A DNA stretch of 64,000 nt from an uncultured Aquimarina sp. (GTDB taxonomy: Bacteria; Bacteroidota; Bacteroidia; Flavobacteriales; Flavobacteriaceae), in contig CANMLS010000018.1 in assembly GCA_947498785.1 (NCBI GenBank), positions 34,529 through 98,528 of the forward strand. Reading direction: 5' to 3'. Position numbers and translations under genes: made by a program. Shown piece by piece: positions 44,621 to 53,285 of this stretch (positions are counted from its first letter, which is position 1; each line of letters begins with the position of its first letter). The notes under the pieces were generated by a model that was not told the origin of the DNA, searched no databases, and saw nothing but the letters and a program-made list of their open reading frames with translations.

Positions 44621-45325
44621 ATGAAACTAATAAAAAGAACAATTGTACTGTCAATTTTATGTTTATTAATTGTATCCTGTAATAAAGAAGATGTTGTAGA
44701 AGAAAAATCAAAAGAATTCCCTTTTTATTTAAAACAAGTAGATGGATCTTTAATTACTAAGATAGAACCCGAACTAATACAACCAATTTATGAAGATTTA
44801 AAATCTACAGGAAAAATCAATGAAGCTACGTCTTTTTTGAAGAATTATAATGAGAGAGGAGAATATGTTGGAGATGTTCCTGACGTAGATGTACAGAAAG
44901 TTTCAAATCCTAGTTTTTATTATGGGATTCATTTACAAGGTACTGGGTGGACCTATGGTAATGATAATTCGGTAAATGAAACACCAGATTATTATACTTT
45001 TGGAACTACTGGTCAAAGTAGAAGATTAGAAGCATTTTATTTACTTCTAAATAATACCAATATTTGTTATGAATCTCATCTAAAAGGTGTTGCTTGGGGT
45101 CAAGGAGTATTTTGTAATGGAGCCATTACTGGAACCACAGGGCAAAGCAGAAGGATCGAAGCTATTAAAATATCACTTGATGCAGGAGTAGGCTTTGTAT
45201 TATATCAATCCCATTTAGAAGGAATAGGCTGGGAATCAGGTTGGACATATAATGGAGATATTTCTGGCACTACTGGTCAAAGTAGAAGATTAGAAGCTTT
45301 CAGACTAAGATTTTTGTTATACTAA
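44621..45325 (+). CDS. Lipoprotein with three ChW repeats
   Basis: 234 residues. The lipobox is LIVSC (Cys20). After a charged linker, residues 95-234 hold three repeats of about 45 residues. Each has an aromatic/His strand (YGIHLQGTGWTYG, YESHLKGVAWGQG, YQSHLEGIGWESG), a conserved Trp and the ending GTTGQSRRLEAFxL. This is the ChW repeat (clostridial hydrophobic, conserved Trp). Such repeats are best known on Gram-positive cell surfaces, where they may bind host or substrate molecules. The protein is probably exposed on the outer membrane. Confidence 0.85.
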   Translation: MKLIKRTIVLSILCLLIVSCNKEDVVEEKSKEFPFYLKQVDGSLITKIEPELIQPIYEDLKSTGKINEATSFLKNYNERGEYVGDVPDVDVQKVSNPSFYYGIHLQGTGWTYGNDNSVNETPDYYTFGTTGQSRRLEAFYLLLNNTNICYESHLKGVAWGQGVFCNGAITGTTGQSRRIEAIKISLDAGVGFVLYQSHLEGIGWESGWTYNGDISGTTGQSRRLEAFRLRFLLY

Positions 45326-45386
45326 AATAATATAAAAATAGATTGAAGTTTTAAATTAGGCTGTTATATTAATAAAACAAAAATGA

Positions 45387-45548
45387 TTATTTCTTTTTCT
45401 TTAAATAATTCTTTCTAAAATTACGTTTATCGCGATTATACAACTTGCTTTTGTTGCGTTTATTGTTCCATGAAATAACAATAAATAATATAGCGATAAT
45501 AATAATCACCAAAATTAATTGTGTTTCTTCAGAAAGAGCGTCTGACAT
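45387..45548 (-). CDS. 53-residue single-span membrane protein
   Basis: ATG at 45546-45548, TAA at 45387-45389. The protein has an acidic N-terminus (MSDALSEETQ), one very hydrophobic helix (LILVIIIIAILFIVISW, about 11-27) and a strongly basic tail (NNKRNKSKLYNRDKRNFRKN ... KKKK). The positive-inside rule predicts the tail in the cytoplasm. Such a charge profile is unlikely by chance. It is divergent from recR. Function unknown. Confidence 0.7.
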   Translation of the reverse strand: MSDALSEETQLILVIIIIAILFIVISWNNKRNKSKLYNRDKRNFRKNYLKKKK

Positions 45549-45643
45549 TATTCTTAACTTATTTTGAGTAAAAATAGCAAAAAGGTTTCAATGACATAGT
45601 AAGAATACTATAGCATTTATAAAGCGATCTTCATTAAAAACGT

Positions 45644-45651
45644 TAAATTTG
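45644..45651 (+). promoter_or_regulatory. TAnnTTTG -7 box of recR
   Basis: TAAATTTG ends 7 bp before the recR ATG, so the mRNA would start at or just before the start codon and be leaderless or nearly so. Confidence 0.5.
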
Positions 45652-45658
45652 TTTTGCT

Positions 45659-46279
45659 ATGGAATTTTCTTCAAAATTATTAGAAAACGCAGTGTATGAA
45701 ATGTCGCAATTACCAGGTATTGGAAAACGTACGGCATTACGTTTGGTATTGCACTTACTTAGACAACCTCAAACTCAGACAGAGCATTTGGTAAAAGCTT
45801 TGGGAACGTTACGTCAAGATATCAAGTTTTGCAAGACTTGTCATAGTATCAGTGATACCGATACTTGTGATATTTGTAGTAACCCTAGCCGAATTAGAGA
45901 AATTATTTGTGTAGTAGAGGATATACGAGATGTTATGGCTATTGAGAGTACAGGTCAATATAGAGGATTGTACCATGTTTTGGGAGGAAAAATAAGTCCA
46001 CTTGATGGTATTGGTCCACTTGATCTTAATATTACTTCTTTAGTCGAAAAAGTTAAATCAGGAACGGTAAATGAACTGATATTTGCATTAAGTGCAACCA
46101 TGGAAGGAGATACAACCAATTTTTATATGTATAAGCAATTAGAAGGAATTGATATAAAAACTTCTACTATTGCAAGAGGAATTGGAGTTAATGATGAACT
46201 AGAGTATGCCGATGAAGTCACTTTGGGACGAAGTATTTTGAATCGAATTCCCTTTGAAAATGCATTAAAAAATTCATAA
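45659..46279 (+). CDS. recR: Recombination mediator RecR
   Basis: 206 residues. It works with RecF/RecO to load RecA on gapped DNA. The order is: HhH motif ([20 protein letters not shown]), a four-cysteine zinc finger ([19 protein letters not shown]), a Toprim domain ([21 protein letters not shown] ... [16 protein letters not shown]), and the conserved C-terminal [13 protein letters not shown]. Length is typical. It is preceded by a -7 box directly at the start codon. Confidence 0.96.
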   Translation: MEFSSKLLENAVYEMSQLPGIGKRTALRLVLHLLRQPQTQTEHLVKALGTLRQDIKFCKTCHSISDTDTCDICSNPSRIREIICVVEDIRDVMAIESTGQYRGLYHVLGGKISPLDGIGPLDLNITSLVEKVKSGTVNELIFALSATMEGDTTNFYMYKQLEGIDIKTSTIARGIGVNDELEYADEVTLGRSILNRIPFENALKNS

Positions 46280-46857
46280 CTCGTTTATGTAAAAAAGGAA
46301 TCACGACATTATTGTATAAGGGACAACGTACCAATTCATTATAAAGAATAAAGAGGAGATTGTGATGAAGTATATATTTGAAAGTTTTATAGAATCTGCA
46401 AATATTCTATACAAACACTTTAGAAGTAAATAGTTTTGATTATACAGTTGTCATCTAACTGCAATAGTAAAAAGAATCATTAATCACTATTATTTGGTTT
46501 CTGATCATCATGAATCATGTGAAAGGTTATCTGATGAAATCGACCAAAGAATAGAAAAAGTGTCAATAGAATCTTTAGTAAATTTGGGGGATAAAAATAT
46601 CGAGATTATCTTTGGAAACAATTTTTTCTATTTTATATCAGTTATTTGAGAGATAACAAGACTTAAAAAGGACGATTGTACATTTTAAGATTGAATCTAC
46701 AAATGGTAAAATGATATTATGAGTGGTAATTTTAGTAATGGGATAAGGGAAACTCCAAGTGTTTTTAAATAAATTTTAATAGATAAAATACAATTTTCAA
46801 GTCGAATTTTGAGTAAATTCGCAAAAAAATAACATATAAATACTTTTAATTAAGGAT
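46280..46857. other. Gap with decayed coding sequence between recR and the E2 gene
   Basis: 578 bp. It contains the Met-less open stretch at 46440-46649. A 22-codon ATG frame at 46364 (MKYIFESFIESANILYKHFR...) follows an AGGAG-like run and might be the start of the same lost gene. The remainder shows no recognisable feature. Confidence 0.45.
46440..46649 (+). pseudogene. Remnant of a lost gene (weakly Dps/ferritin-like)
   Basis: Sixty-nine open codons between two stops without an initiation codon. The translated middle reads IINHYYLVSDHHESCERLSD, then EIDQRIEKVSIESLVNLGDK. The spacing of aromatic/His residues, LxxEIDxRI and LG vaguely recalls the second helix of Dps-type ferritins, but the match is weak and the ligands are not clearly there. 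It is best seen as a decaying fragment. Confidence 0.35.
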
Positions 46858-48201
46858 ATGGCAAATTTTGAGCTTAAACTTCCGAAGATGGGTGAGAGCG
46901 TTGCAGAAGCAACAATAACAACTTGGTTAAAAGAAGTTGGAGATACAATCGAATTGGATGATGCAGTTGTTGAAATTGCAACAGATAAAGTAGATAGCGA
47001 AGTACCTAGCGAGGTAGAAGGAGTACTTGTTGAAAAACTTTTTGAGGTTGATGATGTAGTACAGGTAGGTCAAACTATTGCTGTAATTAAAATAGAAGGA
47101 GAAGGTTCATCAGATTTAAGCCGAGAAGAAACTAAAGTTGAAGTTGAAGAAGTTCCTAAAGAAGCAGTGGTTTTAGAGGCTGAAATTGCAGAAGTAACGG
47201 AAACAGTATCAACCGAAGGAGTAGATTTTTCTACTAGTGATAAATTTTATTCTCCTTTGGTAAAAAATATAGCTTCTACTGAAGGAGTTTCTTTACATGA
47301 ATTAGAGTCAATTTCTGGAACGGGTAAAGATGGTCGAGTAACCAAAAATGATATTCTACAATTTGTAGAAAATCGTAAAAATAGAAAAACAGAGATCAAA
47401 ACTGTTATCCAGTCCACTGATCCTGTTCTTAAGGATATCCAAAAACCCGCTAAGCCTGTATCTGTAAAAGCAGCACCAATAGTAGCGTCTGGAGAGGATG
47501 AGATTATAGAAATGACTAGGATGGGTAAATTCATAGCAAATCATATGGTTGAGTCTGTTCAAACTTCGGCTCATGTACAATCTTTTATTGAGGCAGATGT
47601 AACTAATATCTGGAATTGGAGAAAGAAGGTTAAAGCAGATTTTATCAAAAGAGAAGGAGAAAACCTTACATTCACTCCGATCTTTATGGAGGCTGTTGCT
47701 AAAGCAATTAAAGATTTTCCGATGATAAATATTTCAGTATCGGGAGATACAATTATTAAAAAGAAAAATATAAATCTTGGGATGGCAGCTGCCTTACCCG
47801 ACGGTAATTTGATTGTTCCAGTTATAAAAAATGCGGATCAATTAAACTTGGTAGGAATGACCAAAGCGGTTAATGATTTAGCTGGTCGTGCACGTAATAA
47901 TGCATTAAAACCAGATGACGTTCAGGAAGGAACATACACAGTAACTAATGTAGGTACTTTTGGTAGTATTATGGGGACGCCTATCATCAATCAACCACAG
48001 GTTGCTATTTTGGCTTTAGGAGCTATTAGAAAGGTTCCAGCAGTAATTGAAACTCCTGAGGGTGATTTTATTGGTATACGATATAAAATGTTCTTATCAC
48101 ACTCTTACGATCATAGAGTTGTGAATGGGGCATTAGGAGGTCAATTTGTACAACGTGTAAAGGACTACTTGGAAGCTTTTGATATTAATAGAGAGCTATA
48201 A
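46858..48201 (+). CDS. 2-oxo acid dehydrogenase E2 (dihydrolipoamide acyltransferase)
   Basis: 447 residues. The lipoyl domain has its modified lysine in ATDKVDSEVPSE (Lys44). The peripheral-subunit-binding domain begins YSPLVKNIASTEG and holds GRVTKNDIL. The catalytic domain runs from about 220 to 447 and contains TYTVTNVGTFGS. The active-site motif reads DHRVVNG, where the usual DHRxxDG has Asp. It is the core of a pyruvate, 2-oxoglutarate or branched-chain complex; the sequence resembles branched-chain E2 most, and no E1 or E3 is adjacent. Confidence 0.92.
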   Translation: MANFELKLPKMGESVAEATITTWLKEVGDTIELDDAVVEIATDKVDSEVPSEVEGVLVEKLFEVDDVVQVGQTIAVIKIEGEGSSDLSREETKVEVEEVPKEAVVLEAEIAEVTETVSTEGVDFSTSDKFYSPLVKNIASTEGVSLHELESISGTGKDGRVTKNDILQFVENRKNRKTEIKTVIQSTDPVLKDIQKPAKPVSVKAAPIVASGEDEIIEMTRMGKFIANHMVESVQTSAHVQSFIEADVTNIWNWRKKVKADFIKREGENLTFTPIFMEAVAKAIKDFPMINISVSGDTIIKKKNINLGMAAALPDGNLIVPVIKNADQLNLVGMTKAVNDLAGRARNNALKPDDVQEGTYTVTNVGTFGSIMGTPIINQPQVAILALGAIRKVPAVIETPEGDFIGIRYKMFLSHSYDHRVVNGALGGQFVQRVKDYLEAFDINREL

Positions 48202-48273
48202 AACCTTATTTATTTTTCTTTGGCTATTTAATATTAAGTATAACTAATAGTGATTTGATCAAAAATAAAAGGA

Positions 48274-48305
48274 AAACCACGGCATATATAGTCGTGGTTT
48301 TTTTC
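48274..48305 (+). terminator. Terminator after the E2 gene
   Basis: AAACCACG (48274-48281) pairs with CGTGGTTT (48293-48300) around an 11-base loop. Seven T residues follow from 48298. Confidence 0.8.
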
Positions 48306-48383
48306 TTATGATTTTGAATTTTTGGTTACTTTAATTGGGAATGCTTTACTATGAAGCAGCGTATAACAAATTAATACCTCTTT

Positions 48384-49688
48384 TTATTTCCAATACACTG
48401 CAGTTTGACCGTATTGAAAGTGTATGGGATTATGTGCGGGATCTTTCTTAAATAAATATAAGTCTTTAGGATCTTTCTCGAATAACATGATGATATCAGA
48501 ACCACCAAATTTAAATTTACCGAATTCTTGACCCTTGGGTACAGTTTTGCCTTTAAGATTGGTGTACATATCAACACCAGATACTTGACACATTCCTATT
48601 GGAAGTATAGCTACTTTTCCTACTATAGGGCCTGCATCAACAATTACTAAGCCACGAGCTTGTGTGAACTCATACCCATCGGTGGCGGCATCAGGAGCAT
48701 CCCATTGTCCGTCTTCTGTTAAATTGACGGCCAAATATACTTTGCCTTGTATTGCTTCAATTTCTAAAATTTCACCTCCTACAGGAGTGTGAAAACGGTG
48801 ATAGTCAAACGGACTTAAAAAATAATGTACAAAAGTTCCACCGTAAAAATCTTTAGCATAGCTACTGTTATTTAAAAGTTCATCAACAGTACCAATAGTA
48901 TGTGTTTTCTTAAAAATAACCTTGGTTTTTAGCCCTTCATTATCTAATACATTCCCTTGTTGGTCAATTGGGTAGTCTTGCTTAAAAGTGCAGTCTGCTG
49001 GGGAGACAATAGTTTGATTGTTATTAGGATCTGCAATTGGTCGTAAAGGGGTTATTCCAGTTTCTGGTGCAGCTTGATTAAATTGTCTATAAAAAAAAGT
49101 ATTAAAGGTATCCCAACTTTTCTCATTGTCTTTATATAGAGGATAGTTGTACATCGAGTCATATTTAAATGAATGTAAACTCTCTTTTGTCAACGATGGT
49201 TTTGTGTCTAAGAAATCACCCCAGGCTTGAGCAAACTCGACTAACCATGCTGCAAAATCCTCAAAGCTTTGCATGGTTAGATTAGTTTCGGGTATTTTTT
49301 GATCTACCAACCAATAAAACTGACATAGCAAATCATATACTTTTTGACTATATCCATTTTGTTGCCCATTACTTTTCCAAGCGTTAGGGTAGTTAGGATC
49401 TTTACTCTCGTTGGGTATCAGACGAACATACAAATCTAGATAATCTAGATATGTTTCAATAGTGATTGGCCACCCATTACCTAGAAATTCATCGTTTATA
49501 GCTTTATAAAGGTCAGTGTTTAAGTCTTTTTTAGCTAAATGATTAGCCCTATTCAGAGAAAGTAGTAGTGCGGTACGCATTTTGGAGTTGCTTTGAAGTA
49601 GTTTTTTTAATTTTTCAACAACCGGAGCGTGAAAATCATTACTAGTATTTGTAGCATCTATTGTTTCTAATGTTATTGTATCTTCCAT
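48384..49688 (-). CDS. Phosphatidylserine decarboxylase-family protein with associated domain
   Basis: 434 residues from the ATG at 49686-49688; the frame opens earlier, but those 21 codons lie in the leader. The N-terminal 190 residues match the PSD-associated (PSDC) domain. The C-terminal part is PSD-like: SPFDYHRFHTPVGGEI supplies the catalytic His, and FKFGGSDIIMLFE is where the LGST-type self-cleavage site sits, here GGSD, whose Ser would become the pyruvoyl group. The soluble N-terminal domain suggests that the substrate may not be phosphatidylserine. Confidence 0.88.
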   Translation of the reverse strand: MEDTITLETIDATNTSNDFHAPVVEKLKKLLQSNSKMRTALLLSLNRANHLAKKDLNTDLYKAINDEFLGNGWPITIETYLDYLDLYVRLIPNESKDPNYPNAWKSNGQQNGYSQKVYDLLCQFYWLVDQKIPETNLTMQSFEDFAAWLVEFAQAWGDFLDTKPSLTKESLHSFKYDSMYNYPLYKDNEKSWDTFNTFFYRQFNQAAPETGITPLRPIADPNNNQTIVSPADCTFKQDYPIDQQGNVLDNEGLKTKVIFKKTHTIGTVDELLNNSSYAKDFYGGTFVHYFLSPFDYHRFHTPVGGEILEIEAIQGKVYLAVNLTEDGQWDAPDAATDGYEFTQARGLVIVDAGPIVGKVAILPIGMCQVSGVDMYTNLKGKTVPKGQEFGKFKFGGSDIIMLFEKDPKDLYLFKKDPAHNPIHFQYGQTAVYWK

Positions 49689-50013
49689 TTTTTTACTTGT
49701 TATATTTCCTACTCTATTTAAAAATAGCTTTTCGGGTTCCGCTATTTGCAATCAAAAAAAGTTATAGTAGCTACTACTTAAAATGTTTTTGCTATTACCT
49801 AAATTTAAAGCGAATAATTAAGAAAAAGTATTTCATCGTATTTCATGTTAATAAAAAAGAATCCTATAAATCTAACTTCTGTAGTGTGTCATATTCTGAT
49901 TTTTTAATTTAAATTATCTAATCTTGGTGATTTGTTGTATGATATAAATTGTTTGTGATCATATTGTAGTTCTTAAGGTTTTACTTTTATCTATTCAAGA
50001 ATAAATACATCAG
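49689..50013. other. Divergent promoter region of the PSD-like and glycosidase-like genes
   Basis: 325 bp. It holds a hairpin, AAATAGC/GCTATTT with a 12-base loop (49722-49747), in the leader of the PSD-like gene, and a small palindrome AGTAGCTACT near 49766. No ORF is supported, and no promoter fits the consensus well. Confidence 0.4.
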
Positions 50014-51645
50014 ATGAAACAATTAGTAACAGGACTTTTTTTATTGATATTTGTAATGCAATCTATTGCACAATATCAGGAACAACAGTTTAAGTTTAAT
50101 CAAGAATATGAGGTTAGACAATGGGAGATTTTAGATGTTTTATTAACTACAGAAACTATAGAAAAACCATTTAAGGATTCTAGTACCGTAGTGTTTACTC
50201 ATAGCTCGGGAAACGAATTAGTGCTTCCATTAATCTATAATGGTAATAGTAATAAAAAAAGTGAATGGTTAATTAGGTTTTCAAACGCTACGACTGGACT
50301 TTGGACGTTTGTGATCCAAAGTAAACATTCTTCATTAGATAAAAAACAAGGGACAGTAACAATTCTCCCTAATAAAGAACATAAAGGAGGAATCAGATTA
50401 TCCAAAGAAGATACTCGTAATTTTTATTATGAATCAGGAGAAAAATATACTCCAATTGCTTTTGAGTGTGATTGGTTGTATGCTTTAGATTATGATAATG
50501 AAAAAGAATTGCCAAAGACAAATCATTTACTTAATCAAATTAAAAAAAACGGTTTCAATCAAATCGTAATGAATGTGTTTTCATATGATGTTAGTTGGCA
50601 AAAAGATGGAAAATTAGCTACACATCCTGAACACGAATTTGGTGGTCAAGAACATATATTTCCTTTTTTAGGAACTAATGATGCGCCAGATTTTAGTGGA
50701 TTGAATATAGATTTTTTTAAAAAGTATGATAGAACCCTATTAGCCATGCACGAAAGAGAACTTTTTGCACATATCATGATTTATGTATGGAATAAATTGG
50801 TAAAATGGCCAGATATGCAATCTGAAGCTGATAATTTGTATTATGATTATGTTATTAAACGTTATCAAGCCTTTCCTAATGTATTATGGGACGTATCTAA
50901 AGAGGCTTTGTTTTACGGCAGGGCAGATGAAGAATATATATCCGAACGTATACAACGAATTCGTCAACAGGATTCTTATAAGCGTTTAATAACGGTTCAT
51001 GATTATAATTTTTGTAAAAAACACGTGGATGAGGTAGATTACATATCCTCACAAGACTGGAGTCATAATATATATAACAAAACATTAGAAGCGTATAATA
51101 CGTTTAAAGATAAACCAATTTTTAATATAGAACACGGTGGGTATGAGACTTCTGATTACACTGTTTTTACGGGAGATTATACAAATGCAGAAGTGTGTTT
51201 GCGTAGGAATTATATGTGTTTGTTTGCAGGAGCAGGAACAACATACTATTGGCAAGGAACTTCTTGGAATGTCGTTGTCTATAACCCTTTTCAACAGCCA
51301 GAAAATTCATATAAGCCAAAGTTCACTTACTTTAGATATCTGAGTTTATTTTGGGAACAATTTGCAGATAAGGATTTGAAACCAGCTCCGTGGATAAATA
51401 GTAGCGGTTATGCTTTAGCAAATAAAAAAGGACTTCAGTTGCATTATGTACCAAAGGAGAATTTTCAAATTAAATTAGGTTGGATTTTAAAACCGGAAAA
51501 AGGAAAAATAAAAACATATTATTGGTTTAATACCTTGACTGGAGAAACTACAAAATCTAAACCTACAAAAGAGCAGAGTTATACCAATCCTTGGTGCTAT
51601 AAGGCAGATGCTATTTTGGTTTCTATAATTAAAGAAAATAACTAA
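50014..51645 (+). CDS. Secreted DUF5060/DUF4038 glycoside hydrolase-like protein
   Basis: 543 residues. The signal peptide ends at SIAQ (about residue 19). An N-terminal DUF5060 beta-sandwich (about 25-125) is followed by a TIM-barrel region of DUF4038/apiosidase type (about 130-450), beginning at RNFYYESGEKYTPIAFECDWLYAL. Candidate catalytic acids are Glu in NVLWDVSKEALFYG and Glu in PIFNIEHGGYE, in positions expected for a clan GH-A-like barrel. The C-terminal 90 residues are beta. The likely role is polysaccharide side-chain removal; the substrate is unknown, and no SusCD pair is nearby. Confidence 0.85.
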   Translation: MKQLVTGLFLLIFVMQSIAQYQEQQFKFNQEYEVRQWEILDVLLTTETIEKPFKDSSTVVFTHSSGNELVLPLIYNGNSNKKSEWLIRFSNATTGLWTFVIQSKHSSLDKKQGTVTILPNKEHKGGIRLSKEDTRNFYYESGEKYTPIAFECDWLYALDYDNEKELPKTNHLLNQIKKNGFNQIVMNVFSYDVSWQKDGKLATHPEHEFGGQEHIFPFLGTNDAPDFSGLNIDFFKKYDRTLLAMHERELFAHIMIYVWNKLVKWPDMQSEADNLYYDYVIKRYQAFPNVLWDVSKEALFYGRADEEYISERIQRIRQQDSYKRLITVHDYNFCKKHVDEVDYISSQDWSHNIYNKTLEAYNTFKDKPIFNIEHGGYETSDYTVFTGDYTNAEVCLRRNYMCLFAGAGTTYYWQGTSWNVVVYNPFQQPENSYKPKFTYFRYLSLFWEQFADKDLKPAPWINSSGYALANKKGLQLHYVPKENFQIKLGWILKPEKGKIKTYYWFNTLTGETTKSKPTKEQSYTNPWCYKADAILVSIIKENN

Positions 51646-51724
51646 ATATTAGTATAGGAAATCTGATTTTTTTCTTTTTCAGAAAAGCGAGACTAGAACC
51701 ACGGTTAGAGCCTCTTCAGTTTTT

Positions 51725-52099
51725 TTAAAAAAGAGTACTGTCTTTCTTTTGTGAATTTTTAATGCGTTCTACTTCTATAATGTCTAGTTTTTCATTTACA
51801 ATTAGATCATAAGTATAATGTGAAATTACATCTGCTAATGGAACAAGGATCAATATTTGAACTTTTGTTTTTGCTGGAATGTTTTTTATAATAGGACGTT
51901 GTGCACTTCTGCGATAACCAGTAGGTTTTATTTTTAAGAATACGCTTTTATCCTCATTAGTGTCATTTTGAATATAGAGGATGGTTCTTTTTTTCTGTTT
52001 ATCTTCAATTAATCGCACTAATTTTCTCTGGCTAAAACCCATAAAACCAAATAGAAATATAAAGAGAAATGCTATTCTAATGTTTTTTAAGGATGTCAT
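51725..52099 (-). CDS. Small secreted protein of unknown function
   Basis: 124 residues with a signal peptide ending near GFSQR (residue 23). The mature part is strand-rich (RTILYIQNDTNEDKSVFLKI, KTKVQILILVPLADV) and ends with charged residues. I do not recognise the family. It lies 25 bp downstream of the metal ABC operon on the same strand and may be read from it, but nothing ties it to metal transport. Confidence 0.65.
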   Translation of the reverse strand: MTSLKNIRIAFLFIFLFGFMGFSQRKLVRLIEDKQKKRTILYIQNDTNEDKSVFLKIKPTGYRRSAQRPIIKNIPAKTKVQILILVPLADVISHYTYDLIVNEKLDIIEVERIKNSQKKDSTLF

Positions 52100-52124
52100 T
52101 GTTTTTCTTTTAAAGATAAGAGTT

Positions 52125-53285
52125 TTAACCTCTAAATAAGAAAAACCGATCTTTCATATTTTCAATTTCAGAGTTTTTATTAGTAATAATATAATCTATC
52201 GCTTCTTTTGTGAATTTTTTACCTTTCTTCGTTAAAGAAACGATGTCATGATCTATAGTAATCATATTGTTTTTTAGAGCTAAATCCAAAACAGATTTTG
52301 CTTGTACTTTTTGCCAATTAATATGTTCGTTCAGGTGTTTTACGTGACGCTCTTCTTCTTCTTGATGATTCCCTAAGTGCAGAAGAAATGTAAGTAGGGA
52401 AACCTCAATTCGTTGTTGTCTTTGTCTATATAGTACCGAGAACAAACCTTTGTTAGGTGCAAATAGATAAACAAATAAAAAAATCAACCCCAAGATTGTA
52501 GTCATCGACCCAGAGATAGAGGCATCTAAGGCATGAGCTACCCAATAGCCTCCAATGGCGCTACTAACTCCAAAGAGTACAGAGAGTAAGAGCATTTTTT
52601 TTAGATCATTTGTCAATAAATACGCGGTGGCTGCAGGAGCGATCATTAGTGCAATAACCAAAATGGCACCCACTGCATCGAATGCGCCTACCGTAGTAAT
52701 TGAAGACATTGTCATTAATCCGTAATGCATTACAATAGGAGAGAGTCCCAATGCAGAAGCGAGACCTGCATCAAATGTGCTGACTTTTAATTCTTTAAAA
52801 AAAGCGAAAAGCAAGCCTAATGTGATCAGTAAAATACTTCCGATAATCCATAGGGATTTGGGTCCTACATCCGTTCCTCCCCAAATTAATCGATCAAAAG
52901 GAGCAAAAGCTAATTCTCCTAATAATACTGCATCGATATCAAGGTGAACATCATTTGCATTTTGAGCAATAAGTATAATCCCGATACTAAACAAGGCAGG
53001 AAAAACTAGCCCAATTGCGGTGTCTTCTTTTACCAGCCCTGTTTTTTGGATAAATTCTACTAATATTACAGTAATAACTCCGCTTGCAGCAGCAAGAATA
53101 ATCAATAATGGAGAAGATAAATCATGAGTAATAAAAAAACCAATTACTATACCTGGTAAAATAGAATGACTTATGGCATCAGTGATTAACGCCATTTTTC
53201 TTAATACAAGAAATGTACCAGGGATAGCACATGCAATTGCAACAAGACTTGCAATTAATTGTATTTCTATCTGTGCACTATTCAT
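52125..53285 (-). CDS. Metal ABC transporter permease with C-terminal winged-helix extension
   Basis: 386 residues. Residues 1-280 form an ABC-3 family permease with about eight or nine helices, containing FLVLRKMALITDAISHSILPGIVIGF and the coupling GLASALGLSPIVMHYGLMTMSS. The last 100 residues are soluble. They read as a winged helix close to the C-terminal part of DtxR-type proteins (WQKVQAKSVLDLALKNNMIT, DIVSLTKKGKKFTKEAIDY). The start overlaps the stop of the second permease gene by 8 bp. Imports Mn2+, Zn2+ or Fe2+ together with its partners. Confidence 0.92.
   Translation of the reverse strand: MNSAQIEIQLIASLVAIACAIPGTFLVLRKMALITDAISHSILPGIVIGFFITHDLSSPLLIILAAASGVITVILVEFIQKTGLVKEDTAIGLVFPALFSIGIILIAQNANDVHLDIDAVLLGELAFAPFDRLIWGGTDVGPKSLWIIGSILLITLGLLFAFFKELKVSTFDAGLASALGLSPIVMHYGLMTMSSITTVGAFDAVGAILVIALMIAPAATAYLLTNDLKKMLLLSVLFGVSSAIGGYWVAHALDASISGSMTTILGLIFLFVYLFAPNKGLFSVLYRQRQQRIEVSLLTFLLHLGNHQEEEERHVKHLNEHINWQKVQAKSVLDLALKNNMITIDHDIVSLTKKGKKFTKEAIDYIITNKNSEIENMKDRFFLFRG

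Noticed and set aside
49689..49751. Longer N-terminus of the PSD-like protein
   Set aside because: The added 21 residues run through a hairpin in the leader and do not look like part of the PSDC domain.
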